64,000 nt of DNA, from the NCBI RefSeq assembly GCF_963678635.1, contig NC_087063.1, positions 32,314,599 to 32,378,598 of the forward strand. The letters run 5' to 3'. This stretch comes from Symsagittifera roscoffensis (taxonomy: Eukaryota > Xenacoelomorpha > Acoela > Convolutidae). The notes below the pieces were generated by a model, which searched no databases, was not told the origin of the DNA, and saw only the letters and a program-made list of their open reading frames with translations. This document shows positions 21,395-32,462 of this stretch, piece by piece; within the stretch, counting starts at the first letter, position 1, and every line of letters starts with the position of its first letter. The position numbers and the translations under genes are program-made.

Positions 21395-21840
21395 TTCCCC
21401 CAGGGAGTCGCCACCTGATCATAGGAGACAGTTTGGTGAGGGATCTGAATGAGATCTTCGTCTATGGTCAGACAACCACCTTGTCCTTTGGAGGAGCTTC
21501 TGTGGCTCAGGTCATCAAGATGATGGAGTTCCAAAGCGAGGATCACCTGGATACACTGGTGATAATGCTAGGAACTAATGACGTCTCGAGAGCCCCAGTG
21601 ACCCCCGAGTGCAAGTGGGAGCCTCTGCTGGTATGCCTCCTGAATGAACTGAAGGAGAAGTACAGGCCCAGGTTTGTGGTGCTGTGCACGATACCACAAA
21701 ACCCACTGATGGGCACCACAGTGGCAGATTTCATGAACGCTTACCATTGATCATGTTGCGCTTACCAAAGATGGGATACATTTCAACACCCAACGAGGGA
21801 GACACTGGATGAATGATATATTTCAGACGCAATTTAGAGA
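21395..21840 (+). pseudogene. SGNH/GDSL hydrolase-like domain in the third region (fossil)
   Basis: Block I HLIIGDSLVRDLN (nucleophile Ser, about 21412-21450), block II Gly in LSFGGASV, block III VIMLGTNDVS (Asn of GTND, about 21560-21590), and a block V segment near 21770-21790 (DGIHFN, whole in GEa-2). These are the four SGNH landmarks in order with normal spacing. Such enzymes remove acyl or acetyl groups. SGNH esterases are known in ORF1 of CR1/L2 LINEs and in some viral haemagglutinin-esterases, but are not usual in LTR elements. Confidence 0.7.
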
Positions 21841-22719
21841 AATGGAGCAGGAGTCGAGGGCGACCAGTTCTCTGGCTCGGACCAGTTCAACGACCGGAGG
21901 AAGCAGAATAAGGGCAAGCGTGCCCGAGTCCCTCGTCAACCGCCTAGGGCCCTTGGCAATGGAGACGGTTGTAGCCGCACCCACCACTCCTAGCTCAAAT
22001 GTGAGAGAGAGGCTGGGGACTGCTCCTCCTCCCAGAATACAACCGCTTGAAAGCCGACTCGGCAGATCAGTGGTTCAAAACAGAAATAACTCCCAGACCG
22101 TGTCTAGGAGGAATTATCCACCCGCCACGGCAAACCCTGCTTCCAGCAGCAGGATCATCTACGAGCGCCGTGCCTGCGGAAGGAGTTGAACCAGGCAGCC
22201 TGCTGCTTTGGAATCGATCAGACCCTAGTCATTGGGGACATTATAAGACGGACATGTCCACGAAGCTGAACATGAATACCCTGACGTGTCGGTAGGACGC
22301 GATGAGAATGATTGGCGGAGAAAGTCCCACGGTGTCGCGATTGTATCGGATACCATGCGTGGATTGGCTGCTAGCAGAACAGGAGCAGTTCAGCTCTACG
22401 ACTACGCTCCGACATGCAGACTTGAACGGGTTGCCTCAGGACAATACCTTTGGACCTTTGAACACACGATCTCTTACAGAAGTCAGACAGAGAGCCCGGG
22501 AATTGACGCCACCTGCTCGAAGGGGCAAGTTTCAGGCAGAAAATAAGCCCAATAACAAGCATCATAAGATGTACAGGCAGTTCGCTAAACCACCCGGTCA
22601 GACGCCTGGCGAGTATTCAAGGGACTACCCCAGAACGACTACGGTAGATGGAGATGAACAGAGATATGGGAAACTGAAGACCCCAATAGGCGATGGCCTG
22701 TTCGCTGCTTACGATCCCT

Positions 22720-23280
22720 TAGAGATGAAAGCCGCAAAGTATCTGATCGTGGCCAGTTCCGATTATCTCTACACGCCCCGTTCCCTCTTTTGGCCCGACG
22801 TGATTTTCTTGACGGCACCTAAGTTGGACTGGGGACAAGCAATCGGCATGATGATAAGTGTGCGAAGGGTGGTCAGTATGGAGCCGCAGGTCATAGTGGT
22901 TGCAGGCTCAAATGATCATCTGCAAAGCAGGGGCTTATTGTCACGTCTGACGGATGGGTCGATCCCGAGTAACGAGGTTATAGGGGAGGCGATAATGACA
23001 CTGCTCTCGGTGATGGCTGAGGTAGAGGCAGCAGCAAGACAACGCTTCACCATGAATGTGGTGAAGGTGATCTTTGTATTGTCACCAGGGTACGCTGCAT
23101 TACCAGAACCCCTCCAATTTGTATATACAATGGTCACAACAATAGCAGAGGGGAGGTTCAATGTGATAATTCCTGCCCCAAACAGAGTAGTGGACCCGGA
23201 CAATTACTACCCGTCCCGATCTGAGCTTCCCGCCGTTTGGGCTGACATTTCGAATGCCATACAGGGGCTCAGAGATTGTA
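22720..23280 (+). pseudogene. Second, degenerate SGNH-like domain (fossil)
   Basis: It repeats the first domain's layout: KYLIVASSDYL where GDSL would be, DVIFLTAPKLDWGQAI, then VIVVAGSNDHLQSRG (GSND in place of GTND), and near the end RVVDPDNYYPSRSELPAVWADI where DxxH would lie. The fold signature remains, but the nucleophile motif and His are unlike an active enzyme. It is kept in GEa-2 (47300-47850) with the same substitutions, so these belong to the family rather than to decay of one copy. A binding rather than catalytic role is inferred. Confidence 0.5.
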
Positions 23281-26200
23281 GCACAACTCGGTTGGTGCTA
23301 GATGAAGTTCTGGGGTTGGAGCTGTCCAACTTTGCCAGGTTGCTGAAGCTAAGACCAGGGGTGGATGACGATCATCTGTTAGTACAACAGGTGGCTGATG
23401 ATCTCTGGTTCAGACAGATGGATCAGGCCGAGAATGAGCTGGGCATGACAGTCAGGAAGAACATGACAGCAGCCGAAGAAGATCTCATGGCAATGGCTTT
23501 GCGCACGAAGCCGCACAACAACATATGGTTGTACTTGTCACCAAGGTTGTGCACCTTGGGTGAGGACGCGTTTGAGCACGCGCCGGCAGTGATAAAGGAG
23601 ATACACGTGTACCTGCAAAACATGTTTGATGCCCGAGAGTTAACTGGGGGCATGATGTTGAAACTAATGCAGGACGTAAACACGATGTCACTGGACAAGT
23701 TCCAAGCTGACGTGCTAGCCACGAGGGCACAGTACGAACGATCGGATGCTATCTTGGGAGGAAAGGGAGTGGGATGGACGCCATCCTTCCTATCGACGTG
23801 CTATCCTAGGGCATCCCGGAACTTGATTGCGAGTTTTGTCAGAGACATCAGGAAGTTATCGATTGGCCTGGTATTAGCCTTGTACGTGACATTTGGTCAC
23901 GAAAATTTCGTGAAGGGGCCGGCGAATCTCTCCACCCAAGCGTTAGCCGATTTGAGATTGGATGGACTCTTGACTCTGATTGCTATGACCTACGGTCGAC
24001 TGGGTGATTTGCTTGTGCTGTCACGTTACCCTGAACAACTACAGGGACCGAGTCGTGAGTTCAATGCACAGTTGGAAACCGCCTCGCTCAAGAAGATGAA
24101 AGACTGGAGTACTATCCTGCTTCAATACCTCTTACAACAGAACAGAAGCGTCACGGGAGAAGATAAGGTGGCGACGAATGCGGGCGAGAGTAAGCAGTAT
24201 TGTGGCATGCCCTTACTCACGGACTTAGCTGTCATGATGCGGATTGATCCGTTGGCTCTGGTCCACGGACTGCGGGAATTCGTCACAGTGGTGTATGGAC
24301 CGGTGATGTCTTTTGCGTTCCCGGATGTACAAGTTAAGGCGTACAGGAATTCAGTGTTGTACGTCAACCTGGTCTCAGTCGTGGACTGTTCCGTACTGAA
24401 CTGGGTAGAACAGAGTGAGTTGAGAGGGCTGGCCAGTGACGATAGGCTGTTCGGAAGAATAGCGGAGCCAGGTTGGATGTTGATGGATTTCAACAACCAC
24501 TTCAAATGCCGAATGGGCCGTGAGGAACTTTCTCATATCCAGGTTAACCCGAAGCTTTGGAACTTAAGACCAGTAGTAAAGGATACGGGAGCGGCTATGG
24601 GAGTGCCACTCTTACCAGAGGCCTATGCACACGCCAAAGAGAACCAGCAAGCGTGGCTATCTGGGTCCAGGCCGCTGCCGGACCAATGCCCTCGATATCC
24701 ACCGATAAGGAGGTTGTTGTTGGGAGTCACATCTCCCATCATTGCCCCTCGCATCGGAGCAGCTCGTGATGCAGAAAAGAGAATGTTGAAGTGGAGTGAA
24801 GGGATGGAGCCGCGCTTCATCGGCTGGAATGTGGCAGCCGCGCACACATTCGACTTCTCATTTCCTGATGCTTGGAGTAGGAAGAAGATCAAGGCACTAC
24901 CTTCCAGGAGACTTGAGGTCTCGGCCGAAATGTGGAACGAAGTGTATTCTCCCACGGATGACTTATCAAACTGAAGTGGTCAGGAGAAGTGAAGGTAGTG
25001 ATGATGGAAGTGGCAAAGGAGAGCAGAGGGGGCTCATATATAACGATAGAGGACCTAGCACCACATGGCGAGGAGTCTGTAGAATTCCTGGTGAATGATG
25101 AGTTGTTTTATCATGCAGGAGACATGACCGTACCGGCTCGGCCGGACTCGGGCATAGACTCACGACAAGGACCTTCAGGACCCAGGCCGAAACCTGATGC
25201 AGGTGATGATGATTTGATGGATCATGACGACAACGATACCGAGGGAAAGACGGGAAAACCGGGTGAGACGGATCTGGGAGCGTTAGAGAGAGACTTGCTA
25301 GAGTACCGGTTTAGTGAAGACGACGATGGGGAAGTCGATGGGAGTCTATTGCTAATGACGCCATCGTCTTTCATGTCCCCTACAAAGGAGGCGTCGGCCG
25401 ACTTATCCCCGATAGACCCAATAAGCCAAGCGAGAGAGTGCCAAAGCAGGGATCCGCAGAGATTGCTCCATGAGTCACCAAGGAGGAGAAAAATCGAAGA
25501 ATCAATGAGGGTATCCTTCCTGAGCACGTTGCCGGAAGAAGAATGGGAGAGATATCAGTGTGAGCTAGAAGGCAAGACAGGGACAACCTGGAGCCGAGTG
25601 AATTTCATGGAAAGATCATGGGACGTGATAAGGCGATATGGGACGCAGTCCATAATGAAGGTGGGGTTGAACCAACCATCATGCGTGAGGTCCTGGAGAA
25701 GATAGTGAACTCCATGGAGTCGGATGTTCTGACCGAGTCAGTAACAGAAGACAGTGCCGATGATCAGAAGGTTGCAAAGAAATTACCTGTTAGACGAGCC
25801 AGGAAGGGGCTGAAGCGACTAAAAGGGAAGACAGGAAGTCGAGCCATGAACCCGAGAGTGGTGAAGTCGAGAGCCAACGTAGTGGTGACCTCTTTAACGA
25901 GCGCAGGTCGTTCAGGCGAGAGCGGGGAAGGAGATAGTGCAACGCTGACAGGGGGAGAAAAAGAGAATCTGATACCCCCTATGCTCTTGGCTGGTCTGAC
26001 CACGACTGCCGTAAGATCAAAGAAAACAGCACGAATCCTGGCAGACACTAAATTAGAGATAGAGATCATCAGTCAATGTGGATCTGGAGGACTTGAAGAT
26101 TACAGGCCCTCGCGGACCAACATAGCCAAGTTGAAGCTGGAAGGACAACTCGACGTGGTCGAGTACAGTCGAGTTACTGTGCCAGAATCAGTCCACATGG

Positions 26201-28994
26201 GAGATCCAGCAGGAGGTTATGTGGAAATGTTGAAAGCGAGAAACTCCGCGAGAGGGCACCTGATGGCTTGGAGCGAGAAGCGAGCCATGCAGGAACATCT
26301 GAAAGAGCTCACGGAAAATTCGAACTTAAATCGAAAAGAATACGGCAAGGTAATGTCCTCTGAAGCGAACGAAGTCGGATTGGAAAAATTGCTGGAAATC
26401 TCCTGGAGGGCGGCCCTCCAGAGATACTTCGACGAGGCGATGCATGCACCTGCTACAGTGGCGGCATACCTGGCTCATCCTTGCGTGAGAACTGATCTGC
26501 AAGTACGGTTGGCTTGGTGCTTGATGGGATCAAGAGAGCGGAGTATGAAGCCAGTAATGATTCGAAATCACGGGAACAGGAACTGGAGTTGATGGAAGCT
26601 CTGCGAGCGTTGATTTCGAAAGACGATTCTGCGATAGCATGGGCTAAGCGTAAGGATGCCCTTTGCTTTGTCAGGTTCGTGGTGGATCGTATCCCCACTC
26701 CTGTTTTGGGAGAATGCATAAAGATCATTCGGCAAAAGGGAGTTGATTGTGAAAGGAACTTCCTTAGGGCACTCCTGGAACTATATCAGGACATGCCATT
26801 GACTGTGCCAAGCAAGGAGTCGAATGATATGGAAAGTTATCGCAAGTTGGAAGAGGTGAGAAGATATTCCAACAAAGAATTGAAAGTGAGCCGGGAGTTG
26901 ATTGAAGCGGTCAGAGGACAAAAAGAGTTTGCAACACTAGGGAAACTGAGGTCATTCCAATATGTGTCTGGCATACCGGGGATGGCGTATAATCCCTTTG
27001 TGAATGAAGAAGCCAGGGAAGCGTACTTCGACTATGAGCAAGTCATAGTACTCAATTTCTGGGTTGAACGTATTAAAGAAACTGGGATGCTGATGGTGGA
27101 ACAACCCAAGCTGGGAATTATTTTGGAAGAACAAGTGGTCAAACCCTCGGTTCCCGAGCTAAAGGGGCAAGTGAGTTTTGATTGTGGTTCTTGGGACGGT
27201 CCGTTGTGGTTCTTGAAAACCAGTCTAGTGACGATGTGGGAACTCATGAAGCCTTCTTGGTGCCCTCATCCTAATGCCGGTTTAATCTGGGACATGACGG
27301 CGGATATCACGTTAGACCTAGATGATGACGCGAGTTTACATGATCTGGCCATGATACATCATCTGCTGGCCATGAGATTGACGAAGCGGAAGAGCAACCC
27401 ATCCACGGAGCTGTCCGAGGAAGGTCCAACGAGTAATTGGTTGAAGCAAGGCACATGCTTGGCTCAACCCAGTGGGATGGAAGGACATGTTTGTAACTTG
27501 GAACACTGCCTGGTTACGCTGAGCGAGCAGCATCGGCAACTGGCACGATTGTACGGAAGACTGAGCATGTCGGATAAAAGTGGTATGGAGTTGGTCGCGG
27601 ACTGTCATGGGGTGACGGACGTAAATTTGATTACAGCCATGGGATTTTGCAGCATGACGAGTTCGATTGAATCGCTTGAGCGCCTGGAGCGTGCCCATGA
27701 GCTAGTGACGTCCCTCAGCGTGGAAGTATTCCCTGGAGCATTGCAGACAGAGCAGAAGATCGGAGGCTGGAGAGAAGCTCTGGAGAACGAGATGAATCTG
27801 AAAGATAGTGAGGCCTATCATAAACCGACTGGTTCAAAGTATCTGGTGGGTTCAAGCTCCGCACCATATTGCAGTAGTAGATATCCTACACACATGGTGG
27901 TGATGGATGCGAGGACACATCAGGTGTTGATTGATCAACTTTTCTCTGTGCCAAAGTGCGTGAGGTTGGCCAGGATGTCGGAGAGGTCATATGATTTGTT
28001 GGCAAAGATCTTTCGGGCCGTCCCGAAGAGATCTGAACGCGAGTTACAAGATGTGGTGGGTGAAGAGTTTCTGAGATTGAGTGAAGGCAATGTGAGTGAG
28101 TTCCAGAAACAGAAAGCGAGTGGAGCCTTACCCACTGAATTCCCCACAATAGAAGAAAAAGACGACTTACACAGAATTCTGATGGAGGTGGAACCGTTGC
28201 TGGGAGCCTCAGGGTATCGGACCCGAAGGAACATAGTGAGAACCCATGGGGAGTATCCTTGCCACTGCTTGGCACAGACGTTGTGGTACCCCAAACGCGG
28301 GAATCTAATGCTAGTATGGGACGTGGAGGAGTTGTACTCTACGGGGTTGCCCGATCAGAATCAACAGGTGTCAATCGTGGTGGTTAGTGCCATGCTGGCA
28401 GTGAGATGGCTTGAGGCTAACGCGGACACAAATGAGCAGGAGACGGCCGTGCCGACACCTGAGCAGCTGAGCAACGTGAAGATGAGTCGTGAATTGGATC
28501 TTTTCAGAACCACCTGCAAGGTTCTGAGGATACCTAAAGCCATTGAAAGAATATGGTCAAGGCAAAGATTGATGCCTTGGTTCCGTGCAGTGATGACATC
28601 ATGGATGTATGAACGCGCGAAGCGTCACATGTCGAGGAACACGGAAGCCTATCAATCTTTCCAGCTAGATATAGGACCAGGAGCCTATAAGAGAGCATTC
28701 TTGACGCACAGAAACGCGGTCACCACAGCGGTGAAGCGTGTAGCTGGAGCGCCTTGTGTTACTGAAGATGAGAAGAAAGAGGTCTTAAGAGCTGACCTAG
28801 AACGAAACGGGAGCCTATGTCTTCACAACAGCTTTTGCAGGAACCGGGAGCAGAAGGTGAATGTGGACTTGCTACCTTGTTGCAAACCGAGGCTGTTGGA
28901 GCAGGAGAGTTGGGGCACGTCCCGCAACTCCATGGACATGCTGGAGAAAGTGTTGGAAGACAGCGAAGATCAAGATGGAGAAGTGATGGAATGA
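23281..28994 (+). pseudogene. Unrecognised large C-terminal part of the third region (fossil)
   Basis: About 1,900 residues with no family I recognise. It is mostly helical in look, with a long hydrophilic, acidic, Ser/Pro-rich part (about 25100-25500), a basic patch (KKLPVRRARKGLKRLKGKTG, about 25780-25840) that could bind nucleic acid or act as a nuclear signal, and a Cys-containing end (LCLHNSFCRNREQKVN..LLPCCKPR, about 28810-28890). GEa-2 keeps it at high identity over its length, so it was under constraint or is recent in both copies. No membrane segment is apparent. Confidence 0.55.
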
Positions 28995-29739
28995 AGATGA
29001 CCAAAGAAGAGAAGAGAAGGAGAAAAAACTTGATTGTCTTTGTGTGCTAAAACTTAAACCAATCAAGTAAGTTTGATTATTGAACTTGTTAAACTTTTTG
29101 TTTTGATCTAGTTTGGTCAGACCAAACTTTGATAATTGTTACAATTGTTAAAACTGTTGAAAAAAATGTTTAGTTATGACTATTTATTTATATATGGAGA
29201 ACATAGGTGAGTATATTTACCAATTTAAACACGATTGAAAAATTTTAACCTGTGTAAGACACAATTTCACTGTGTGGCGACATGGTAAGTTTGGGTAAAC
29301 TCGCTCGGAAAGGGTGGGTAACTCAATAACTTTCCTAGCCACAGAGTTTCTTAGTTTTAATATTGAAAGGACCGCATAAATGACTGATTATATTTGGTGA
29401 GTAATGTTAAGTTAATTTTAACGGGTGCGTGGCCGTGCCACGTCCCACTTTTTAATCATAAAGAGCGAAAAGAAGTTTCAGGGCAAGACGACATAAGTAG
29501 TCAGAAAAGAAATTTTTATCTAGGACACTCCTCATGGTGCAAATTTTGTGAAAATGTTGAAAGGCAGTGAGATGTAGTACGATGCCATTTGTGAACACGT
29601 AGTGAGTTGAGGTGGGGTAGATAAATTTCATTTTCTTATGCGATTTGTAAGATTGATTACAGAGAACTGGATAACTACTTGACGATAACCCGGTGTTATG
29701 CGATCAATAGGGACATTGATGGGGACTGTCCGGGGAGTA
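28995..29739 (+). other. GEa-1 3' untranslated region
   Basis: No gene; AT-rich, with an imperfect palindrome around GTTTGGTCAGACCAAAC (about 29109-29126). It ends in the polypurine tract. The same block occurs in all three tandem units of GEa-2. Confidence 0.75.
29710..29739 (+). promoter_or_regulatory. Polypurine tract of GEa-1
   Basis: GGGACATTGATGGGGAC followed by TGTCCGGGGAGTA directly before the 3' LTR. This is where plus-strand priming starts. It is mirrored in GEa-2 at 36814-36845. A closely similar string lies at 19114-19145, at the start of the macro segment. Confidence 0.7.
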
Positions 29740-30621
29740 TGTGTCCTTCTGCCAGATGGCACAGCGCAACCTTCCGACGAAGCACGAAACAGAGAGAAAA
29801 GGCCTTAACAGCAAAAAAGTGCTTGAAAGGAGGGTCAGAATATTCTGGAATATTATTTTTAAAATTTCGATTTTCAAGTTGACATTTCTCAGAAATACGA
29901 AAAACGGCCATTTTGAGCCAAAAAGTGACAAAAATCAGAAAAACGACAGATTTTGCGAAAACCAGTCGTACCAGAGACGGAAAATACGAAGCCTCTTATC
30001 GTGGCGACAACGCACGATAAGACACTTGTCAACAGATATTGGTGGAGAAGGAGGCTTCAGTGGGGGAAGAAATACACCACGGAACCCTCCCAGGACACAA
30101 ATTGGAAGAGATAAGAGCATTATCTCAGGAATATTACGGGAGCGGAGGCTTGGTCCCCCAGAGACTGTTCTATGTGAAGGGACTGTATAAACTAACTTTA
30201 TAGCTACTGGAATGTCATAGATCTCTTAATTAACACCGTTATTTTTTGATATTTCAGAAAATGAGTAGCTAGAAAGAGGAAAGGGTCAATCCATCTCCAA
30301 TGGACTTAATATAGAACTGTCACACAAAAACATATTAAAATAGGTTATTCGAGCCGTGTTTTTAATGACAATCACGTAGTCTGAGGATCCGAGACTCAGC
30401 TATGTGGTTGTGTTCGCATGTAAACGAAAGCTGATCAAAAGTCGTTTTACCGATGGCCTAAAAATGGTAACTTTTTATTTTGCCCTAGACAGACCAGAAA
30501 ATCAACTGGCAAGGTCGAGACGGTGAAAAGCGAGTAGGATTAAGGTAACTGACGCCTGCCAGTCGTTAATAGGTACTTTTCCTACGCTTAGTCGCTGTGT
30601 AGTATTTGGGCGAATGTTACA
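29740..30621 (+). repeat. GEa-1 3' LTR
   Basis: 882 bp, about 2% different by eye from the 5' LTR, and preceded by the polypurine tract. LINE-T1 resumes immediately after it. Confidence 0.9.
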
Positions 30622-30859
30622 ACAAAAGGATGAGGTTCTCAACAATCAGGTCGTAGATTTTCATTCTTACTCTGCAAAAGAAAAAAAAGACAAATTAAAT
30701 ATCGAAAATAACAAACGAAAATGTTCCTCTGACGGAAGAATGCTTACAAAAAGAGAGCGTGAAACTTCACCAACCTCTTGGTCAGTTTTAACACGGAAGA
30801 AAGGGCCAAAAATGAAATCTAAAAATAACGGAAAAGACTTGGCTGGAGGGAAGTTTTAG
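30614..30859 (+). pseudogene. LINE-T1 ORF1 C-terminal end
   Basis: Lys/Glu-rich reading frame (KDEVLNNQ, then SAKEKKDKLNIENNKRKC) whose first codons overlap the GEa-1 LTR edge. It matches LINE-T2 at 35288-35520. It is the highly basic tail of an ORF1-type RNA-binding protein; no domain is identifiable. Confidence 0.55.
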
Positions 30860-31640
30860 CAAAAATTTCAATGTGTGAAAAACCAGATATTTTTTCCGTT
30901 AATATTTTTAGCATAGGAAATCCAGCTAAATTACACTCACTTGTCAAAAAATGCCAAGTTTTAAAAAAATCGCCCAGTTTCATTTTGTGCATTCAGGAAG
31001 CAAAAATATCGAAACTTACAAATATACATTTGAGTTTACTGGATAAATATAATGTTTTATTCGATTTCATACCAGACTCAAATAATTCTGGTGGTTTCTT
31101 AACGTTATGGTCATCAAACTTGAGTCCTGCAAAAAGAATTGCTTCAAATACAGGTTTTCAAATGTTAAAATTTGTCAAACTTGATTGGTTTCTTATCAAC
31201 GTTTATGCGAATGGGATTTAACACGGAAGAAAGGGCCAAAAATGAAATCTAAAAATAACGGAAAAGACTTGACCGGAGGAAAGTTTTAGCAAAAATTTCT
31301 ATGTGTGAAAAACCAGATATTTTTTCCGTTAATATTTTTAGCATAGGAAATCCAGCTAAATTACACTCACTTATCAAAAAATGCCAAGTTTTAAAAAAAA
31401 TCGCCCAGTTTCATTTTGTGCATTCAGGAAGCAAAAATATCGAAACTTACAAATATACATTTGAGTTTGTTGGATAAATATAATGTTTTATTCGATTTCA
31501 TACCAGGCTCAAATAATTCTGGTGGTTTCTTAACGTTATGGTCATCAAACTTGAGTCCTGCAAAAAGAATTGCTTCAAATACAGGTTTTCAAATGTTAAA
31601 ATTTGTCAAACTTGATTGGTTTCTTATCAACGTTTATGCG
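30788..31640 (+). repeat. 430-bp tandem duplication within LINE-T1
   Basis: TTAACACGGAAGAAAGGG begins at 30788 and again at 31218. Both copies run through the start of ORF2 to GTTTATGCGAA, where the second continues into the rest of ORF2. The copies differ at only a few sites, plus one base in an A-run. Confidence 0.85.
30871..31221 (+). pseudogene. LINE-T1 ORF2 start, first duplicate
   Basis: Start of the APE endonuclease (MCEKPDIFSVNIFSIGN.., CIQEAKISKLT with the catalytic-site QE, then FLINVYAN), cut off at the duplication joint. Confidence 0.7.
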
Positions 31641-32387
31641 AACCCAATTTCATTCCGAGCAACTTTGAATTCCCTGAAATTAAGCATCAGATTTTTACCT
31701 AACAAATCGAAAATTATCATGATGGGTGACTTTAATGCGCTGAGTTATGATAATATTAACAGTTCTTCAATACTTAAGTTAAATGATGCACGTATCAAAC
31801 GATTTACCCAACTCAAAGAAAAAATTCTTGACTGTTTTGGTTTTGTTGATTTTGCACTCAAGAATGATTTTTGTGATTATACACATTATGACAATCAACA
31901 TAAAACTTTTGCACGCATAGATTATGTCTTCTTAAAATTCGAAACAGAGTATGATTCTATGCAAAGCATTGAAATATCAATATCTGATCATTTGCTCTTA
32001 CACGTTTTTGTTAAGCCATCTAACTTGTATCAGCGCGGCCCTAGTTACTGGAAATTAAATGAAGAAATTTTAAACAACAACGCCAGCTTAATTCGTGAAG
32101 ACCTAAAAAACTTTTACGAAAACGAATCACCAAGTAGTTACGAAAACTTTAAGCACAATTTTCGTGACCTTCTGAGCTTTATTCAAGAGAACAAAAAGCG
32201 TGTAGATCAGAAAGAACTTAATTTATTGAAGTATCACGAAAATGTTCTCAGAGATTGCATTCACAGCGGAAAAGGTCCCAACCCTAATTTGATTGAAAAA
32301 TATCATTTGGTGCTGGAACATCTTCAAAAAGTTTCCAAGGAAAAAGATTTTTCAGATTATCGAAAAATTCAGAAAACTCTCAGCTAA
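31299..32387 (+). pseudogene. LINE-T1 ORF2, endonuclease part
   Basis: APE-type endonuclease: CIQEAKIS (metal-binding Glu), WFLINVYANP, MMGDFNAL (GDFN), FARIDYVFL (RIDYV), then ISDHLLLHVFV (SDH). All landmark motifs of the fold are present. It nicks target DNA for target-primed reverse transcription. The reading frame from 31416 ends at an in-frame TAA (32385-32387), and the RT part follows in the same frame. The first ~117 bases lie in another frame because of the longer A-run in this duplicate. Confidence 0.8.
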
Positions 32388-32462
32388 ACATTCGAGGGTG
32401 TTCCCAAATTTTGTAGTCAATGGACATCAAAGAACACAATCAACTCAATCAAGAGAATTCAA

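Larger units (their letters stand above)
20238..28994 (+). pseudogene. GEa-1 third coding region, ~8.8 kb (fossil)
   Basis: A very long coding region after integrase, found in the same order in GEa-2 (41614-50389). It opens with ATG GGTGACACGAACG (MGDTNELMEFL), then a charged coiled-coil stretch with EIQTSETIETLEKKE (about 20700-20890), a TIPDPSDTYLAPQF box (about 21050), an SGNH hydrolase-like domain (21395-21840) and a second SGNH-like domain (22720-23280). About 1,900 residues follow that I do not recognise. It is not an obvious envelope: no membrane anchor or signal peptide is seen. Several breaks are present. Confidence 0.75.
6258..30621 (+). mobile_element. GEa-1: giant ~24.4-kb Ty3/gypsy-class LTR retrotransposon (fossil, LTR to LTR)
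   Basis: Bounded by two same-orientation LTRs (6258-7140 and 29740-30621) and inserted in LINE-T1, with a short target duplication of about 4-5 bp ending in ACA; the exact edge is ambiguous. The order RT-RNase H-integrase and the GPY/F module after the integrase place it in Ty3/gypsy (Metaviridae). The element is two to four times the usual 5-12 kb because of a 3.1-kb leader and about 9 kb of coding cargo after integrase. By eye the LTRs differ at about 20 of 883 sites (about 2%), so it is relatively young. The coding region carries roughly ten breaks, so it is a dead copy. No envelope-like protein (signal peptide, furin site, membrane anchor) was seen. Confidence 0.88.

Noticed and set aside
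20238-28994. Envelope gene, expected at this place in retrovirus-like elements.
   Set aside because: No signal peptide, cleavage site, fusion peptide or membrane anchor is visible; the content is a coiled coil, SGNH-like domains and soluble-looking sequence.
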